Counted from the stretch's first letter, positions 26,737-34,320 are shown. The stretch: DNA of 51,932 nt from Paludibacteraceae bacterium (GCA_017546705.1 JAFYSB010000016.1:1-51932); one strand, 5' to 3'. The notes: generated by a model from the letters alone, not told the origin. Numbers and translations: made by a program.

Positions 26737-26778
26737 CACTAAACAGTAGCGCCATAGGCGCGTTCACTAAACACTAAA
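26737..26778. repeat. Heptamer repeat with hairpin between the DUF59 gene and lpxH
   Basis: Heptamer CACTAAA (26737-26743), a perfect hairpin GCGCC-ATA-GGCGC (26749-26761), then CACTAAA twice in tandem (26765-26778), ending 3 bp before the lpxH start codon. CACTAAA is the reverse complement of the TTTAGTG heptamer found after mlaE, so the same word occurs in both orientations relative to the genes. Confidence 0.85.
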
Positions 26779-26781
26779 CGA

Positions 26782-27573
26782 ATGATTTACTTCCTCTCCG
26801 ACGCACATCTTGGTTCGAGGGCGATTGATAACCCACTAGCCCATCAGCAAACCTTGATTGACATGCTGCAGAGCATGGCTAAGGATGCTACAGCTATCTA
26901 CCTGCTTGGAGATATATTTGACTTCTGGTGCGAGTACTTCTGGCGCGATAAGAGCAAGGAGCAGTACCGTCCTTTCCTGCAAACGCTCAAAGAGCTCACA
27001 GACAAGGGTATTGACATACACTTCTTTATTGGCAACCACGATATCTGGACATTCGGTTGGCTCGCCAAGGAGACGGGCATCACGGTGCACCGCCGTCCCG
27101 AAGAACTAACCATCAACGGCAAACGCCTTTTCCTTGCCCACGGCGACGGATTGGTACCCAGCAACTACTTGCAACAAATGCCCAAAGCCATTCAAAAGAA
27201 AATCAAGCAATTTATTTTCCTACGCCGTGTCTTCCACAATCCCATTTTGCAATTCCTCTTTCGGCTACTGCCGCCCGCATGGGCCAATGAGTTTGGTTAT
27301 GAGTGGGCAAAAAATAGTCGCCTAAAAGAGTTAGCCCGCCCATGTCCCTACAAAGGCGAAGACAAGGAAGAATTGGTACTCTTTGCCAAAGAACAAGAGC
27401 AGTTGGGCAATCACCACGATTATTACATTTTCGGTCATCGCCACATTGAACTCGACTTAATGCTCAGCCGCGACAGCCGAATCATGATTCTCGGCGACTG
27501 CTGGAAGCAGTTTACCTACGCTCAAATGGACGATCTTGGAAATACAACTTTAAATTACTTTGAACAATTTTAA
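26782..27573 (+). CDS. lpxH: UDP-2,3-diacylglucosamine diphosphatase
   Basis: A 263-aa metallophosphoesterase of the LpxH type, releasing UMP from UDP-diacylglucosamine to give lipid X in lipid A synthesis at the inner-membrane face. The calcineurin-like metal motifs appear in order: SDAHLG (near residue 6), GDIFDFW, GNHD, then HGDG and the paired histidines in FGHRHIE. Length fits the family. It is coupled to the next gene by 7 bp. It lies outside the main LPS cluster here, which is common. Confidence 0.9.
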   Translation: MIYFLSDAHLGSRAIDNPLAHQQTLIDMLQSMAKDATAIYLLGDIFDFWCEYFWRDKSKEQYRPFLQTLKELTDKGIDIHFFIGNHDIWTFGWLAKETGITVHRRPEELTINGKRLFLAHGDGLVPSNYLQQMPKAIQKKIKQFIFLRRVFHNPILQFLFRLLPPAWANEFGYEWAKNSRLKELARPCPYKGEDKEELVLFAKEQEQLGNHHDYYIFGHRHIELDLMLSRDSRIMILGDCWKQFTYAQMDDLGNTTLNYFEQF

Positions 27574-27580
27574 ACAACCT

Positions 27581-28363
27581 ATGAACAATAGACAACAACA
27601 ACTTGCAGCTTTTGACCGTCTCTTGACGGTGATGGACGAACTCCGAGAGAAATGCCCTTGGGATAGAAAGCAAACGTTCGAATCCCTCCGCCAGAATACT
27701 ATCGAAGAAACCTACGAGTTAGCCACTGCCCTGCTCCAAAATGATATGAATGAAATCAGCAAGGAACTCGGCGATGTCCTGCTCCATGTAGTTTTCTACG
27801 CTAAGATCGGCAGCGAATTGGGCGCTTTTGATATGGCAGATGTCTGCAACAAGATCTGCGACAAGCTCATCTTCCGCCACCCACATGTATATGGCGAGTT
27901 TGCAGCCAACAACGCGAAAGAAGTATGCGAGATGTGGGAGCAAGTCAAACTCAAAGAGAAGGGCGGCAACAAAACTGTCCTCGCAGGCATTCCTGATGCG
28001 CTACCTGCTCTCGTCAAAGCATATCGCATACAAGACAAAGTAGCCAATGTAGGCTTCGATTGGGAGAAGCGCGAAGATGTATGGGCGAAGGTCAAAGAGG
28101 AGATCGCTGAGTTTGAGGCAGAGGTTGAGAATATGGACGAGGAGAAAGCCACCGAAGAAATGGGCGACCTGTTCTTTGCGCTCGTCAACGCGGCTCGCCT
28201 ATATAATGTTCGCCCTGACAACGCACTGGAGAAAACCAATGCCAAGTTCATCCGCCGTTTCAACTACGTTGAGCAAAAGGCAAAAGAAAAGGGTCTATCT
28301 CTCAAAGAGATGACCCTAGATGATATGGAAGCACTCTGGCAAGAAGCCAAGACATTGGAATGA
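27581..28363 (+). CDS. mazG: Nucleoside triphosphate pyrophosphohydrolase MazG
   Basis: A 260-aa house-cleaning enzyme that hydrolyses non-canonical or excess NTPs to NMP and pyrophosphate. It has the expected two tandem MazG domains. The first has CPWDRKQTFESLRQNTIEE, then EE..E and KELGDVLLHVVF metal ligands; the second has KEEIAEFEAE and EMGDLFFALVN. I start it at ATG 27581; an upstream TTG would overlap lpxH. The stop codon directly abuts the stop codon of the convergent lipoprotein gene (28363/28364), leaving no spacer. Confidence 0.93.
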   Translation: MNNRQQQLAAFDRLLTVMDELREKCPWDRKQTFESLRQNTIEETYELATALLQNDMNEISKELGDVLLHVVFYAKIGSELGAFDMADVCNKICDKLIFRHPHVYGEFAANNAKEVCEMWEQVKLKEKGGNKTVLAGIPDALPALVKAYRIQDKVANVGFDWEKREDVWAKVKEEIAEFEAEVENMDEEKATEEMGDLFFALVNAARLYNVRPDNALEKTNAKFIRRFNYVEQKAKEKGLSLKEMTLDDMEALWQEAKTLE

Positions 28364-28912
28364 TTAATCCTCTTGGGTTGCCTCTATAGCGGGGATATAG
28401 ATCAACACGGAATGCATCGGGAAATCCGAATCACTCTCAACCGATAACTTCAGTTGCATACCGCCTCGCTCCTTAGGTGTGAAATAGACTGGGAAAGTCA
28501 CGCGGTTGTAACCTGGTTTGAAACGCATCGTGCATGTATAATGACCCACAGTATCCGTTTTCAATAGTGCTTTATCAATATCAGCCGTTGTTACATACCA
28601 CAAGTTCATTTCCGTAGTATCCCATTTCATTTCCACAGCTACAAGATTATTGGCCACAGTATAGTATGTACTAGCAAACATCACAGTATCACCCAAATAC
28701 ACAGTATCCAATTCATACGAATCATCATCTGCATCATAGATAATATCCAATGTATCTTTAGCACCAACCACAGAATCACCCTTAAACTGAGGATTCACAT
28801 AAAATAATGAACTATAAATTTGAGGACTGTATTGAGGCTCTTTATACTCCAAGCAACTGGTCATTGCACCAGCAACAACAACTAAAACCAAAAATATAAA
28901 TAACTTACGCAT
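28364..28912 (-). CDS. Hypothetical lipoprotein
   Basis: A 182-aa lipoprotein with signal peptide and lipobox (GAMTSC, Cys20). The mature part is rich in Asp, Thr and Tyr, with alternating strand-like segments (AKDTLDIIYDADDD, DTVMFASTYYTV), suggesting a beta-sandwich. I do not recognise a named family with confidence; the closing half (PVYFTPKERGGMQLKLSVESDSDF) looks like an immunoglobulin-like fold common in Bacteroidota surface lipoproteins. It is transcribed toward mazG with abutting stop codons and has no operon partner. No Bacteroidota-type promoter stands out upstream. Confidence 0.72.
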   Translation of the reverse strand: MRKLFIFLVLVVVAGAMTSCLEYKEPQYSPQIYSSLFYVNPQFKGDSVVGAKDTLDIIYDADDDSYELDTVYLGDTVMFASTYYTVANNLVAVEMKWDTTEMNLWYVTTADIDKALLKTDTVGHYTCTMRFKPGYNRVTFPVYFTPKERGGMQLKLSVESDSDFPMHSVLIYIPAIEATQED

Positions 28913-28972
28913 AATATATTTAACAATTACCAGTTAATAATTAATATTTGTTATCGATTTGTATTTTGATAC

Positions 28973-28995
28973 AAAAAACGGGTCTTGCAACCCGT
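28973..28995 (-). terminator. Terminator of tRNA-Leu
   Basis: Minus-strand hairpin ACGGGT-TGCAAG-ACCCGT followed by six T residues, starting 3 bp after the tRNA 3' end. Confidence 0.8.
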
Positions 28996-28997
28996 TG

Positions 28998-29079
28998 TGC
29001 GGCATAAAGGACTCGAACCTTCACTCCTCTCGAAACTAGATCCTAAGTCTAGCGCGTCTACCAATTCCGCCAATGCCGC
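28998..29079 (-). tRNA. tRNA-Leu(UAG)
   Basis: An 82-nt class II tRNA. Acceptor stem GCGGCAT pairs with ATGCCGC, with discriminator A. The anticodon arm CTAGA-CTTAGGA-TCTAG gives anticodon UAG, reading CUA and CUG codons. A long variable arm and the TTCGAGT T-loop are present. The 3' CCA is not encoded and must be added after transcription. Confidence 0.95.
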
Positions 29080-29091
29080 AGAAATCGGGTG

Positions 29092-29123
29092 CAAAAGTAG
29101 TAAAAAAAATACACATACGCAAG
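29092..29123 (-). promoter_or_regulatory. Promoter of tRNA-Leu
   Basis: Minus strand -7 TACTTTTG (29092-29099), 20-bp A/T-rich spacer, CTTG at -33 (29120-29123), 13 bp upstream of the tRNA 5' end. Confidence 0.65.
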
Positions 29124-29155
29124 AAAAATAGCAAAAACTTTGCTTTTATTAACAA

Positions 29156-30397
29156 ATGAGCGATACTTTTTATCATAATTTACCCAACGGTGTGCAAATT
29201 GTCCACCGCAAGACCACTTCTCCCGTCGTTTATGTCGGTCTGATGATTGGTGCAGGCACTCGCCACGAACTCCCCAATGAGAACGGCATGGCACACTACA
29301 TAGAGCATTGCGTCTTCAAGGGGACTGAACATTACACTGCCCGCCAAATCATCAATCATATTGAGGGTATTGGCGGCGAAATCAATGCCTATACCACCAA
29401 GGAGGAAACCACCTTCTACGCAGCCACCCTGCGCAATCACTTTCGCACCACCCTCCACCTGCTCGCAGAGATGGTGCTTCATCCCACTTTCAACAAGAAA
29501 GAAACTGACAAGGAAGTCACCGTCATCCTCGACGAGATAGAGAGTTATAATGATTCGCCCAGCGAGCTCATCTATGATGACTTCGAGAACATGATCTTCG
29601 AGGGCAGTTCACTCGCTATGCCTATCCTCGGCACCAAGAAAACCCTCCGCCGTATATCTAAGTCGCCCGATATTGCCCTCAACTGGATGCAGCAGCACTA
29701 TCGCCCTGAGCGCATGGTGCTCTTCGTACTGGGCAACGTCACACCCCAACAAGTCATCTCTGCCGCAAAAAAAGAACTCCTCGCCTCATCGCCTATTTCC
29801 TATAGCGAAGCGTCCTATAGCGAAGCGTCCTGTAACCAATCGCCTATCGCCTATACCCGAACATACAAACGCCACACCCACCAGACGCATATCATGCTGG
29901 GGTCGCATGCCTACCCTATCGGGCATCCTAAGCAGTTGACCATGTACCTGCTGAACAATATCTTGGGCGGTGGCAGCATGTCCAGCCGATTGTATCTGAG
30001 CCTTCGCGAAAAACACGGTCTAGTCTATAACATCGACTCGCAGGCAGTGCCCCTGAGTGATACGGGCTATTGGAATATCTATCTGGCGTGTGAGCCACAG
30101 CATAAGGAGCAATGCCTGGAGCTCTGCCACAAGGAGCTCAAGCAACTGCGCGACACGACGCTCACATCAGCGCAACTCCAACGAGCCCTGCGTCAGTTGG
30201 AGGGACAAATGGCTATATCGGCAGAGAACCAAGAAAATAATGCGCTGGCGATGGCGAAGCAGATGCTCTATCACCACCATGCCCCTGCATGGCAAGAGAC
30301 CTTTGCTAAAGTGCAACAGATCACCCCTACACAACTGCAAGACGTCGCCAATGAAGTCTTCGCCCCCGAAAGAATCTACACCCTGCTGTACGACTAA
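29156..30397 (+). CDS. M16-family zinc peptidase (pitrilysin/insulinase family)
   Basis: A 413-aa single-chain M16B-type peptidase, probably periplasmic or cytoplasmic since no signal peptide is seen. The inverted zinc motif HYIEH is at residues 47-51, and the downstream glutamate lies in the EVTVILDEIESYND helix. The second, inactive half contains the family's LNNILGGGSMSSRLY and REKHGLVYNI segments that form the chamber wall. Between the halves, residues 212 to about 233 (SPISYSEAS...) are encoded by a short repeat and read as low-complexity Ser/Tyr/Ala; family members have a variable linker here. Possible roles are peptide clearance or processing. Confidence 0.9.
   Translation: MSDTFYHNLPNGVQIVHRKTTSPVVYVGLMIGAGTRHELPNENGMAHYIEHCVFKGTEHYTARQIINHIEGIGGEINAYTTKEETTFYAATLRNHFRTTLHLLAEMVLHPTFNKKETDKEVTVILDEIESYNDSPSELIYDDFENMIFEGSSLAMPILGTKKTLRRISKSPDIALNWMQQHYRPERMVLFVLGNVTPQQVISAAKKELLASSPISYSEASYSEASCNQSPIAYTRTYKRHTHQTHIMLGSHAYPIGHPKQLTMYLLNNILGGGSMSSRLYLSLREKHGLVYNIDSQAVPLSDTGYWNIYLACEPQHKEQCLELCHKELKQLRDTTLTSAQLQRALRQLEGQMAISAENQENNALAMAKQMLYHHHAPAWQETFAKVQQITPTQLQDVANEVFAPERIYTLLYD
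29789..29853. repeat. Repeat tract inside the M16 peptidase gene
   Basis: TCGCCTA (29789-29795), a 15-bp unit TCCTATAGCGAAGCG repeated exactly twice (29798-29827), and TCGCCTA twice in tandem (29840-29853). The tract is in frame and encodes a low-complexity linker. The heptamer-plus-GC-rich-spacer layout resembles the intergenic repeats, although the spacer GCGAAGCG is not a good hairpin. Confidence 0.75.
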
Positions 30398-30419
30398 ACA
30401 CACAAAATTCCCCTTCCGT

Positions 30420-30474
30420 ATCGCACTATTCACGCACAATACACGCACAATAGACGGACAATAGACGCACTATT
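30420..30474. repeat. 11-bp tandem array downstream of the M16 peptidase
   Basis: Five 11-bp units. The second and third (CACGCACAATA) are identical, the fourth is GACGGACAATA, and the first and last end in CACTATT in place of CACAATA. It lies 23 bp after the peptidase stop and about 50 bp before the terminator. Confidence 0.75.
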
Positions 30475-30521
30475 CGTGGCCCCCACAGAAGACCCAGTGA
30501 AGCAAAACATATGCCAACAAT

Positions 30522-30550
30522 AAAACGCGACTCGGATGGAGTCGCGTTTT
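30522..30550 (+). terminator. Terminator of the M16 peptidase gene
   Basis: Perfect 12-bp stem (AAAACGCGACTC with its complement) closing the loop GGATG, with A residues before and T residues after, so it could work in both directions. Confidence 0.85.
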
Positions 30551-30599
30551 GTTTGTTTTATCCTTTTATCTTACGATTTAGGATGTTCGTAAGGGAAGA

Positions 30600-30689
30600 T
30601 TATTGGATGAACTTTTGACCGTTCTTGATAACAACGCCCTTGTATGTCTCATCAACTTCCATACCAAGGAGGTCACACATTCTATTCTG
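30600..30689 (-). pseudogene. Remnant 3' end of a BACON/T9SS-type gene
   Basis: On the minus strand 29 codons and a stop encode a C-terminal fragment, LLGMEVDETYKGVVIKNG then QKFIQ, nearly the same as the last residues of the intact gene at 32639-34258 (LLGVEVDENYKGIVIKNG then QKYIQ). No continuation upstream is readable: the coding pattern dissolves into AT-rich sequence beyond 30690. It is a leftover of a paralogous gene or of a duplication, about 2 kb from the intact copy and on the same strand. Confidence 0.8.
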
Positions 30690-30737
30690 CACTAAAAAAA
30701 TGCACTTTTTGCAATAAATTGCATTTTTTTCATGCAA

Positions 30738-30772
30738 TTTATTATGTATTTCATAAAAAAGCATTACCTTTG
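30738..30772 (+). promoter_or_regulatory. Orphan promoter before the ATPase locus
   Basis: -7 TACCTTTG (30765-30772) preceded by an A-tract, with only a weak -33 (TTTA near 30738). No gene follows it directly; the first open frame (MKSDNFG at 30843) stops after seven codons. It is probably the surviving promoter of a deleted gene. Confidence 0.5.
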
Positions 30773-30810
30773 CGCCAAATTACTGAACAAATCGGCGCCA
30801 AATTACTGAA
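30772..30810 (+). repeat. 16-bp direct repeat just after the orphan promoter
   Basis: GCGCCAAATTACTGAA occurs exactly twice (30772-30787 and 30795-30810), 23 bp apart start to start, directly at the predicted transcription start. A comparable repeat follows the ATPase promoter. Confidence 0.8.
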
Positions 30811-30954
30811 TTTTCAAATATCACACTAAATATCAATCACTTATGAAATCAGATAATTTTGGTTAATTTTGTATCTTATTCTATCATTTTGGTAGTGCAA
30901 ACTCCCTGAAATCTTTGCTAATTTTCGGTCTAATCTTTGTTTGATAATACAACA

Positions 30955-30999
30955 AAACTCTGCGAAAAGTCGTTTTTTTTGGCACTTTTCGCAGAGTTT
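30955..30999. terminator. Long perfect hairpin upstream of the ATPase promoter
   Basis: A 16-bp perfect inverted repeat (AAACTCTGCGAAAAGT and complement) around a 13-nt loop rich in T. It separates the remnant sequence from the ATPase promoter and probably ended transcription of a lost gene. Apart from this, the array, the remnant and the promoters listed here, the 767-bp gap 30398-31164 holds no gene. Confidence 0.65.
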
Positions 31000-31044
31000 C
31001 TGTTATATGGAGTATTTGGAAAATTGCATTTTTTTTGCAAAATA

Positions 31045-31076
31045 CTTGCTCATATCAGATAAAAAGTGTACCTTTG
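31045..31076 (+). promoter_or_regulatory. Promoter of the AAA ATPase gene
   Basis: CTTG at -33 (31045-31048), 20-bp spacer with an A5 stretch, -7 TACCTTTG (31069-31076). Start codon 88 bp downstream. Confidence 0.75.
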
Positions 31077-31082
31077 CAGCGA

Positions 31083-31136
31083 AAACTCGTCCCGAAAAGT
31101 GTTAAAAAACACGACAAACTCGTCAAGAAAAGTGTT
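31083..31136 (+). repeat. 21-bp direct repeat in the ATPase leader
   Basis: Two copies (31083-31103 and 31116-31136) sharing AAACTCGTC and GAAAAGTGTT with two mismatches between them, 33 bp apart start to start. They lie in the untranslated leader immediately after the promoter, a good position for an operator or a leader RNA structure. Confidence 0.75.
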
Positions 31137-31164
31137 ATTCAATTGAAAATCAGCAGATTTTAAT

Positions 31165-32481
31165 ATGAGGAGAAAAATTGAGCAATTATTTTTGCAATGG
31201 AAGCAGAATCCCGATCGTAAGCCATTGGTGGTGAAAGGATGTCGTCAATGCGGTAAAACCTACTCGGTTTTGTCTTTTGCTCGTGCTAATTACGAGCATG
31301 TGATATACCTCAATTTTCATGAACAACCATCTTACAAGAAATTTTTTCAAGGGGCATTAGATGTACAAACAATCACGATGCTTATTTCAGCAGCTTTTCC
31401 TTCTATTCCGATTGTCCATGGAAAAACATGTTTTGTGTTGGATGAGATACAGGAGTGTCCTCGTGCGCGCACAGCATTAAAATTCTTTAAGTTGGATGGG
31501 CGATACGATGTTCTATGTACTGGCTCGCTATTGGGTGTGAATGGCTATCGCAATGACTTAGAGGATATGGAGGCGGCTATTCCAGTCGGGTACGAACAGA
31601 TTGTGGACATGTATCCCATGGATTTTGAAGAATGGTTGTGGGCTATCGGATTAAAAGATGAAATCTTCCAAACATTACGCCAGTCTTTTGAGCAAGAAAC
31701 ACCCATTCCTGAAAGTTTGCATGATACAATGAGTAATTACCTATTGCAATACGCTGTGGTTGGCGGCATGCCAGAGGCGGTAAATACCTTTGTTCAGACA
31801 CATAACATGCAAATGGTATTAGATGTGCAGCGAAGTATAGTAGATGGTTATCGCTCTGACATGATCAAGTATGCATCTAAAGAAGAGAAAGCACGTATCC
31901 GAGCATGTTTTGATTCTATTCCAAAGCAATTGAGCAAGGAAAACAAGAAGTTTCAATACTCCACTATCCGCACCGGCGCACGTGCGAAAGACTATTGGTC
32001 ATGTTTGCAATGGATTGAGGACGCGGGTATTATTCGTCGTTGCTACAATCTGCAAATGCCAGAGTTGCCCCTTGCTGGCAATGCGATAGACAATGTGTTT
32101 AAGGTCTATATGGCAGATACGGGCTTATTTGTTAGCATGTTGGAAGATGGTACGCAAGCGGATATTTTGCAAGGCGATTTGTTAGGGTATAAAGGTGCAA
32201 TCTTTGAGAACTTGTTAGCTGATTTTCTTGGAAAAATGCAACGCCCATTGTACTATTACCACAAAGAGGGTGGATTAGAAATAGATTTTGTAATGAGATA
32301 CAAAGGAGAATGCACATTGCTGGAGTGCAAAGCAACCACAGGACAAGCAAAATCCTTACGTACCATTTTGAACAATCCAGATAAGTACCATATTTATCAA
32401 GCCGTCAAAGTAGGGAGTTACAATATTGGCAGAAGTGATGGTATATTGACTATCCCACACTATTTAGCATTTTGCTTGTAA
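31165..32481 (+). CDS. AAA ATPase with DUF4143 domain
   Basis: A 438-aa protein of the AAA_14/DUF4143 family common in Bacteroidota and archaea, often in many copies per genome and of unknown function. Walker A GCRQCGKT is at 25-32, Walker B near CFVLDEIQECPRA, and the C-terminal DUF4143 region contains a PD-(D/E)xK-like segment (GGLEIDFVMRYKGECTLLECKA), the nuclease-like fold reported for this family. Frame and length are intact. It has its own promoter and a leader with direct repeats. It is flanked by related AT-rich sequences on both sides (see findings), suggesting a mobile or duplicating history. Confidence 0.9.
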   Translation: MRRKIEQLFLQWKQNPDRKPLVVKGCRQCGKTYSVLSFARANYEHVIYLNFHEQPSYKKFFQGALDVQTITMLISAAFPSIPIVHGKTCFVLDEIQECPRARTALKFFKLDGRYDVLCTGSLLGVNGYRNDLEDMEAAIPVGYEQIVDMYPMDFEEWLWAIGLKDEIFQTLRQSFEQETPIPESLHDTMSNYLLQYAVVGGMPEAVNTFVQTHNMQMVLDVQRSIVDGYRSDMIKYASKEEKARIRACFDSIPKQLSKENKKFQYSTIRTGARAKDYWSCLQWIEDAGIIRRCYNLQMPELPLAGNAIDNVFKVYMADTGLFVSMLEDGTQADILQGDLLGYKGAIFENLLADFLGKMQRPLYYYHKEGGLEIDFVMRYKGECTLLECKATTGQAKSLRTILNNPDKYHIYQAVKVGSYNIGRSDGILTIPHYLAFCL

Positions 32482-32546
32482 GATTTTTGATAATTTTCGG
32501 TCTAATTTTGTCTAAATTTTGTTTGATACCTTAGAGATACAAAAAA

Positions 32547-32572
32547 AAGAGCTTGCCGATTGGCAAGCTCTT
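32547..32572. terminator. Bidirectional terminator between ATPase and BACON gene
   Basis: An 11-bp perfect stem (AAGAGCTTGCC) with loop GATT. Eight A residues precede it, so the minus strand gets a strong T-run; the plus strand has a short broken T-run. Confidence 0.85.
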
Positions 32573-32578
32573 ACTTTT

Positions 32579-32640
32579 TCTAGATTGAATCTATAGGTTA
32601 TAGATGAACTATATGCTATAGATTTGTATAATTCTAGATT
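32579..32640. repeat. AT-rich word repeat downstream of the BACON gene
   Basis: Heptamers CTATAGG and TTATAGA in tandem (32591-32604), a later CTATAGA (32616-32622), and TCTAGATT at both borders (32579-32586 and 32633-32640). It abuts the minus-strand stop codon at 32639. Confidence 0.5.
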
Positions 32641-34258
32641 ATTGAATGTACTTTTGACCGTTCTTGATAACGATACCCTTGTAGTTCTCATCTACCTCAA
32701 CACCGAGGAGGTTGTAGATCTTGCCATTGAATGAAGGAGTAACTACGTTCTCAACGCCAGTTTCAACTTCACCTTGGTTTACAATAAGTTCATATACATA
32801 ACCATCAGCATTGAAAGTTACAACACCTTGACGGCCTGTACCCTCTGTCAATGGTTCTACAGTAACAGCTACAGCAACTACAGGTTCTGGTGCCTCTTCG
32901 GTACCAACGTTTGCAAGGAAGTATTCTACCTCCATCCACTCTGGATAGTCAACTGACCACAAGGCATCCACATCATATACATTGGTGTACAAGAGAGTGT
33001 ATGTATTGCCTTCTTCAACATAGTAAGCCTCACCACCCTCAACAGAAACATTCATCACATTTCCTGCTACATCTTGTACAGTTGGCCAGTAAGCATCATA
33101 CATGATAGCGAGGTTAGAACTTGCAGAGAAGATTGGAGTATATTTGCCATTTACGCAATAAACTGTTGTACCACCAGGAGTATAGTAGTCTGCATAAATA
33201 CCGAAATCACAACCAGACTCGTTGAAGCCAGTCAATTGAACAACGAAGTCACCCTCAACTACTACAGAAACATCCATCATACCACCAAATGGGTCTTCCT
33301 CTTGGAATGTAGCAACCAAAGTACCCAAACCAGTTTGGATCTCCAAGAAGTTCTCAACAGTAGCCACAGTTGTACCGAGAATAGAGTCAGTGTAGATAAT
33401 GCCACGATTCAAGTCTGCTGCGAAGATTTCAATCTTAATCTCTGCATTTTCAGGAATCATAGTAGTGCCATTGACGTTATAAAGAGGAATATTAATAGAA
33501 CTAATATTCAATGGGCTAACGTTGCGAACAGTAGAAAGGAGAGTATCAGCTCTAGTACCTAAGGTATCAGCAATCAAGTTTGTACCATAAGCATAAGCAC
33601 CACGCGCACCTGCACCAATACGATAGAAGTCAGAACCATTACCATTATCCATAGGATCAGTGGCCATACCGCAAAGGGTAAGAGGAATATTCTCACCAGT
33701 AGAGATTGTATATGGAGAAGCACCTGAAGCCAACAAACCGCCATTTTCATTTCCTGCTGCAAACTTGTAACCCTTGATGAGATAATCTACACCATTTTGA
33801 GTCAAAGTATGATCTGTGGTATAAGGAAGATAATATCCAATACCATCAATACCATACCAACCTTCTGCCACCAAAGTCTCGCTATCCTCTGCAAGCAAGG
33901 CATCATCATATTGATCATACCAATCTGTTGGACCATAAAGGTTCTTCCATACTACGCTTTCCATATAAGGAATAGCAATCAAATCAACTGCCAAACTCAT
34001 AAAAGTTGGAGTAAGACCCCAATGCATCATACCATCAACATAATAGTAATCATGAGCCGCATAATCTTCTGCTGCTGCCTTTTGTTGTTTAGCAATGTAC
34101 TCTGCATTCCATTCCTCCATAGTAATCTCGCGATCCATTTCTACGGATTGTGTAGCGACAACTTGACGAACTTCCATGTTCTCAAGAGCAGTCATTTGAA
34201 CTTGTGCGGTAGCCATACCTGCTACGAGCACTGCACTTAAAAGAGTAATCTTTTTCAT
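32639..34258 (-). CDS. Secreted protein with BACON-like domain and C-terminal sorting-type tail
   Basis: A 539-aa exported protein with a signal peptide (TLLSAVLVAGMATA). Residues 20-400 form a long beta-rich region with an Asp/Tyr-rich middle and no recognised catalytic motif. A BACON-like domain follows at about 415-505 (W-x-VDYPEWMEVEYF, later GRQGVVTFNADGYVYELIVNQG), an Ig-like fold thought to bind sugars or mucin. The C-terminus (IYNLLGVEVDE...GIVIKNG) is a short T9SS-like sorting tail. It is the last gene of the SusC/SusD locus, 62 bp after the DUF4302 gene. A near-identical C-terminal fragment lies at 30600-30689. Confidence 0.78.
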   Translation of the reverse strand: MKKITLLSAVLVAGMATAQVQMTALENMEVRQVVATQSVEMDREITMEEWNAEYIAKQQKAAAEDYAAHDYYYVDGMMHWGLTPTFMSLAVDLIAIPYMESVVWKNLYGPTDWYDQYDDALLAEDSETLVAEGWYGIDGIGYYLPYTTDHTLTQNGVDYLIKGYKFAAGNENGGLLASGASPYTISTGENIPLTLCGMATDPMDNGNGSDFYRIGAGARGAYAYGTNLIADTLGTRADTLLSTVRNVSPLNISSINIPLYNVNGTTMIPENAEIKIEIFAADLNRGIIYTDSILGTTVATVENFLEIQTGLGTLVATFQEEDPFGGMMDVSVVVEGDFVVQLTGFNESGCDFGIYADYYTPGGTTVYCVNGKYTPIFSASSNLAIMYDAYWPTVQDVAGNVMNVSVEGGEAYYVEEGNTYTLLYTNVYDVDALWSVDYPEWMEVEYFLANVGTEEAPEPVVAVAVTVEPLTEGTGRQGVVTFNADGYVYELIVNQGEVETGVENVVTPSFNGKIYNLLGVEVDENYKGIVIKNGQKYIQ

Positions 34259-34320
34259 ACCTTAAAAAATTTTGTTGTTAAACATTATGAGGTTTTCCTC
34301 GTTATTTATATAAGTATATC

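Noticed and set aside
30644-30829. A 61-codon plus-strand open frame upstream of the ATPase
   Set aside because: It runs through the remnant gene and the orphan promoter; composition is not protein-like.
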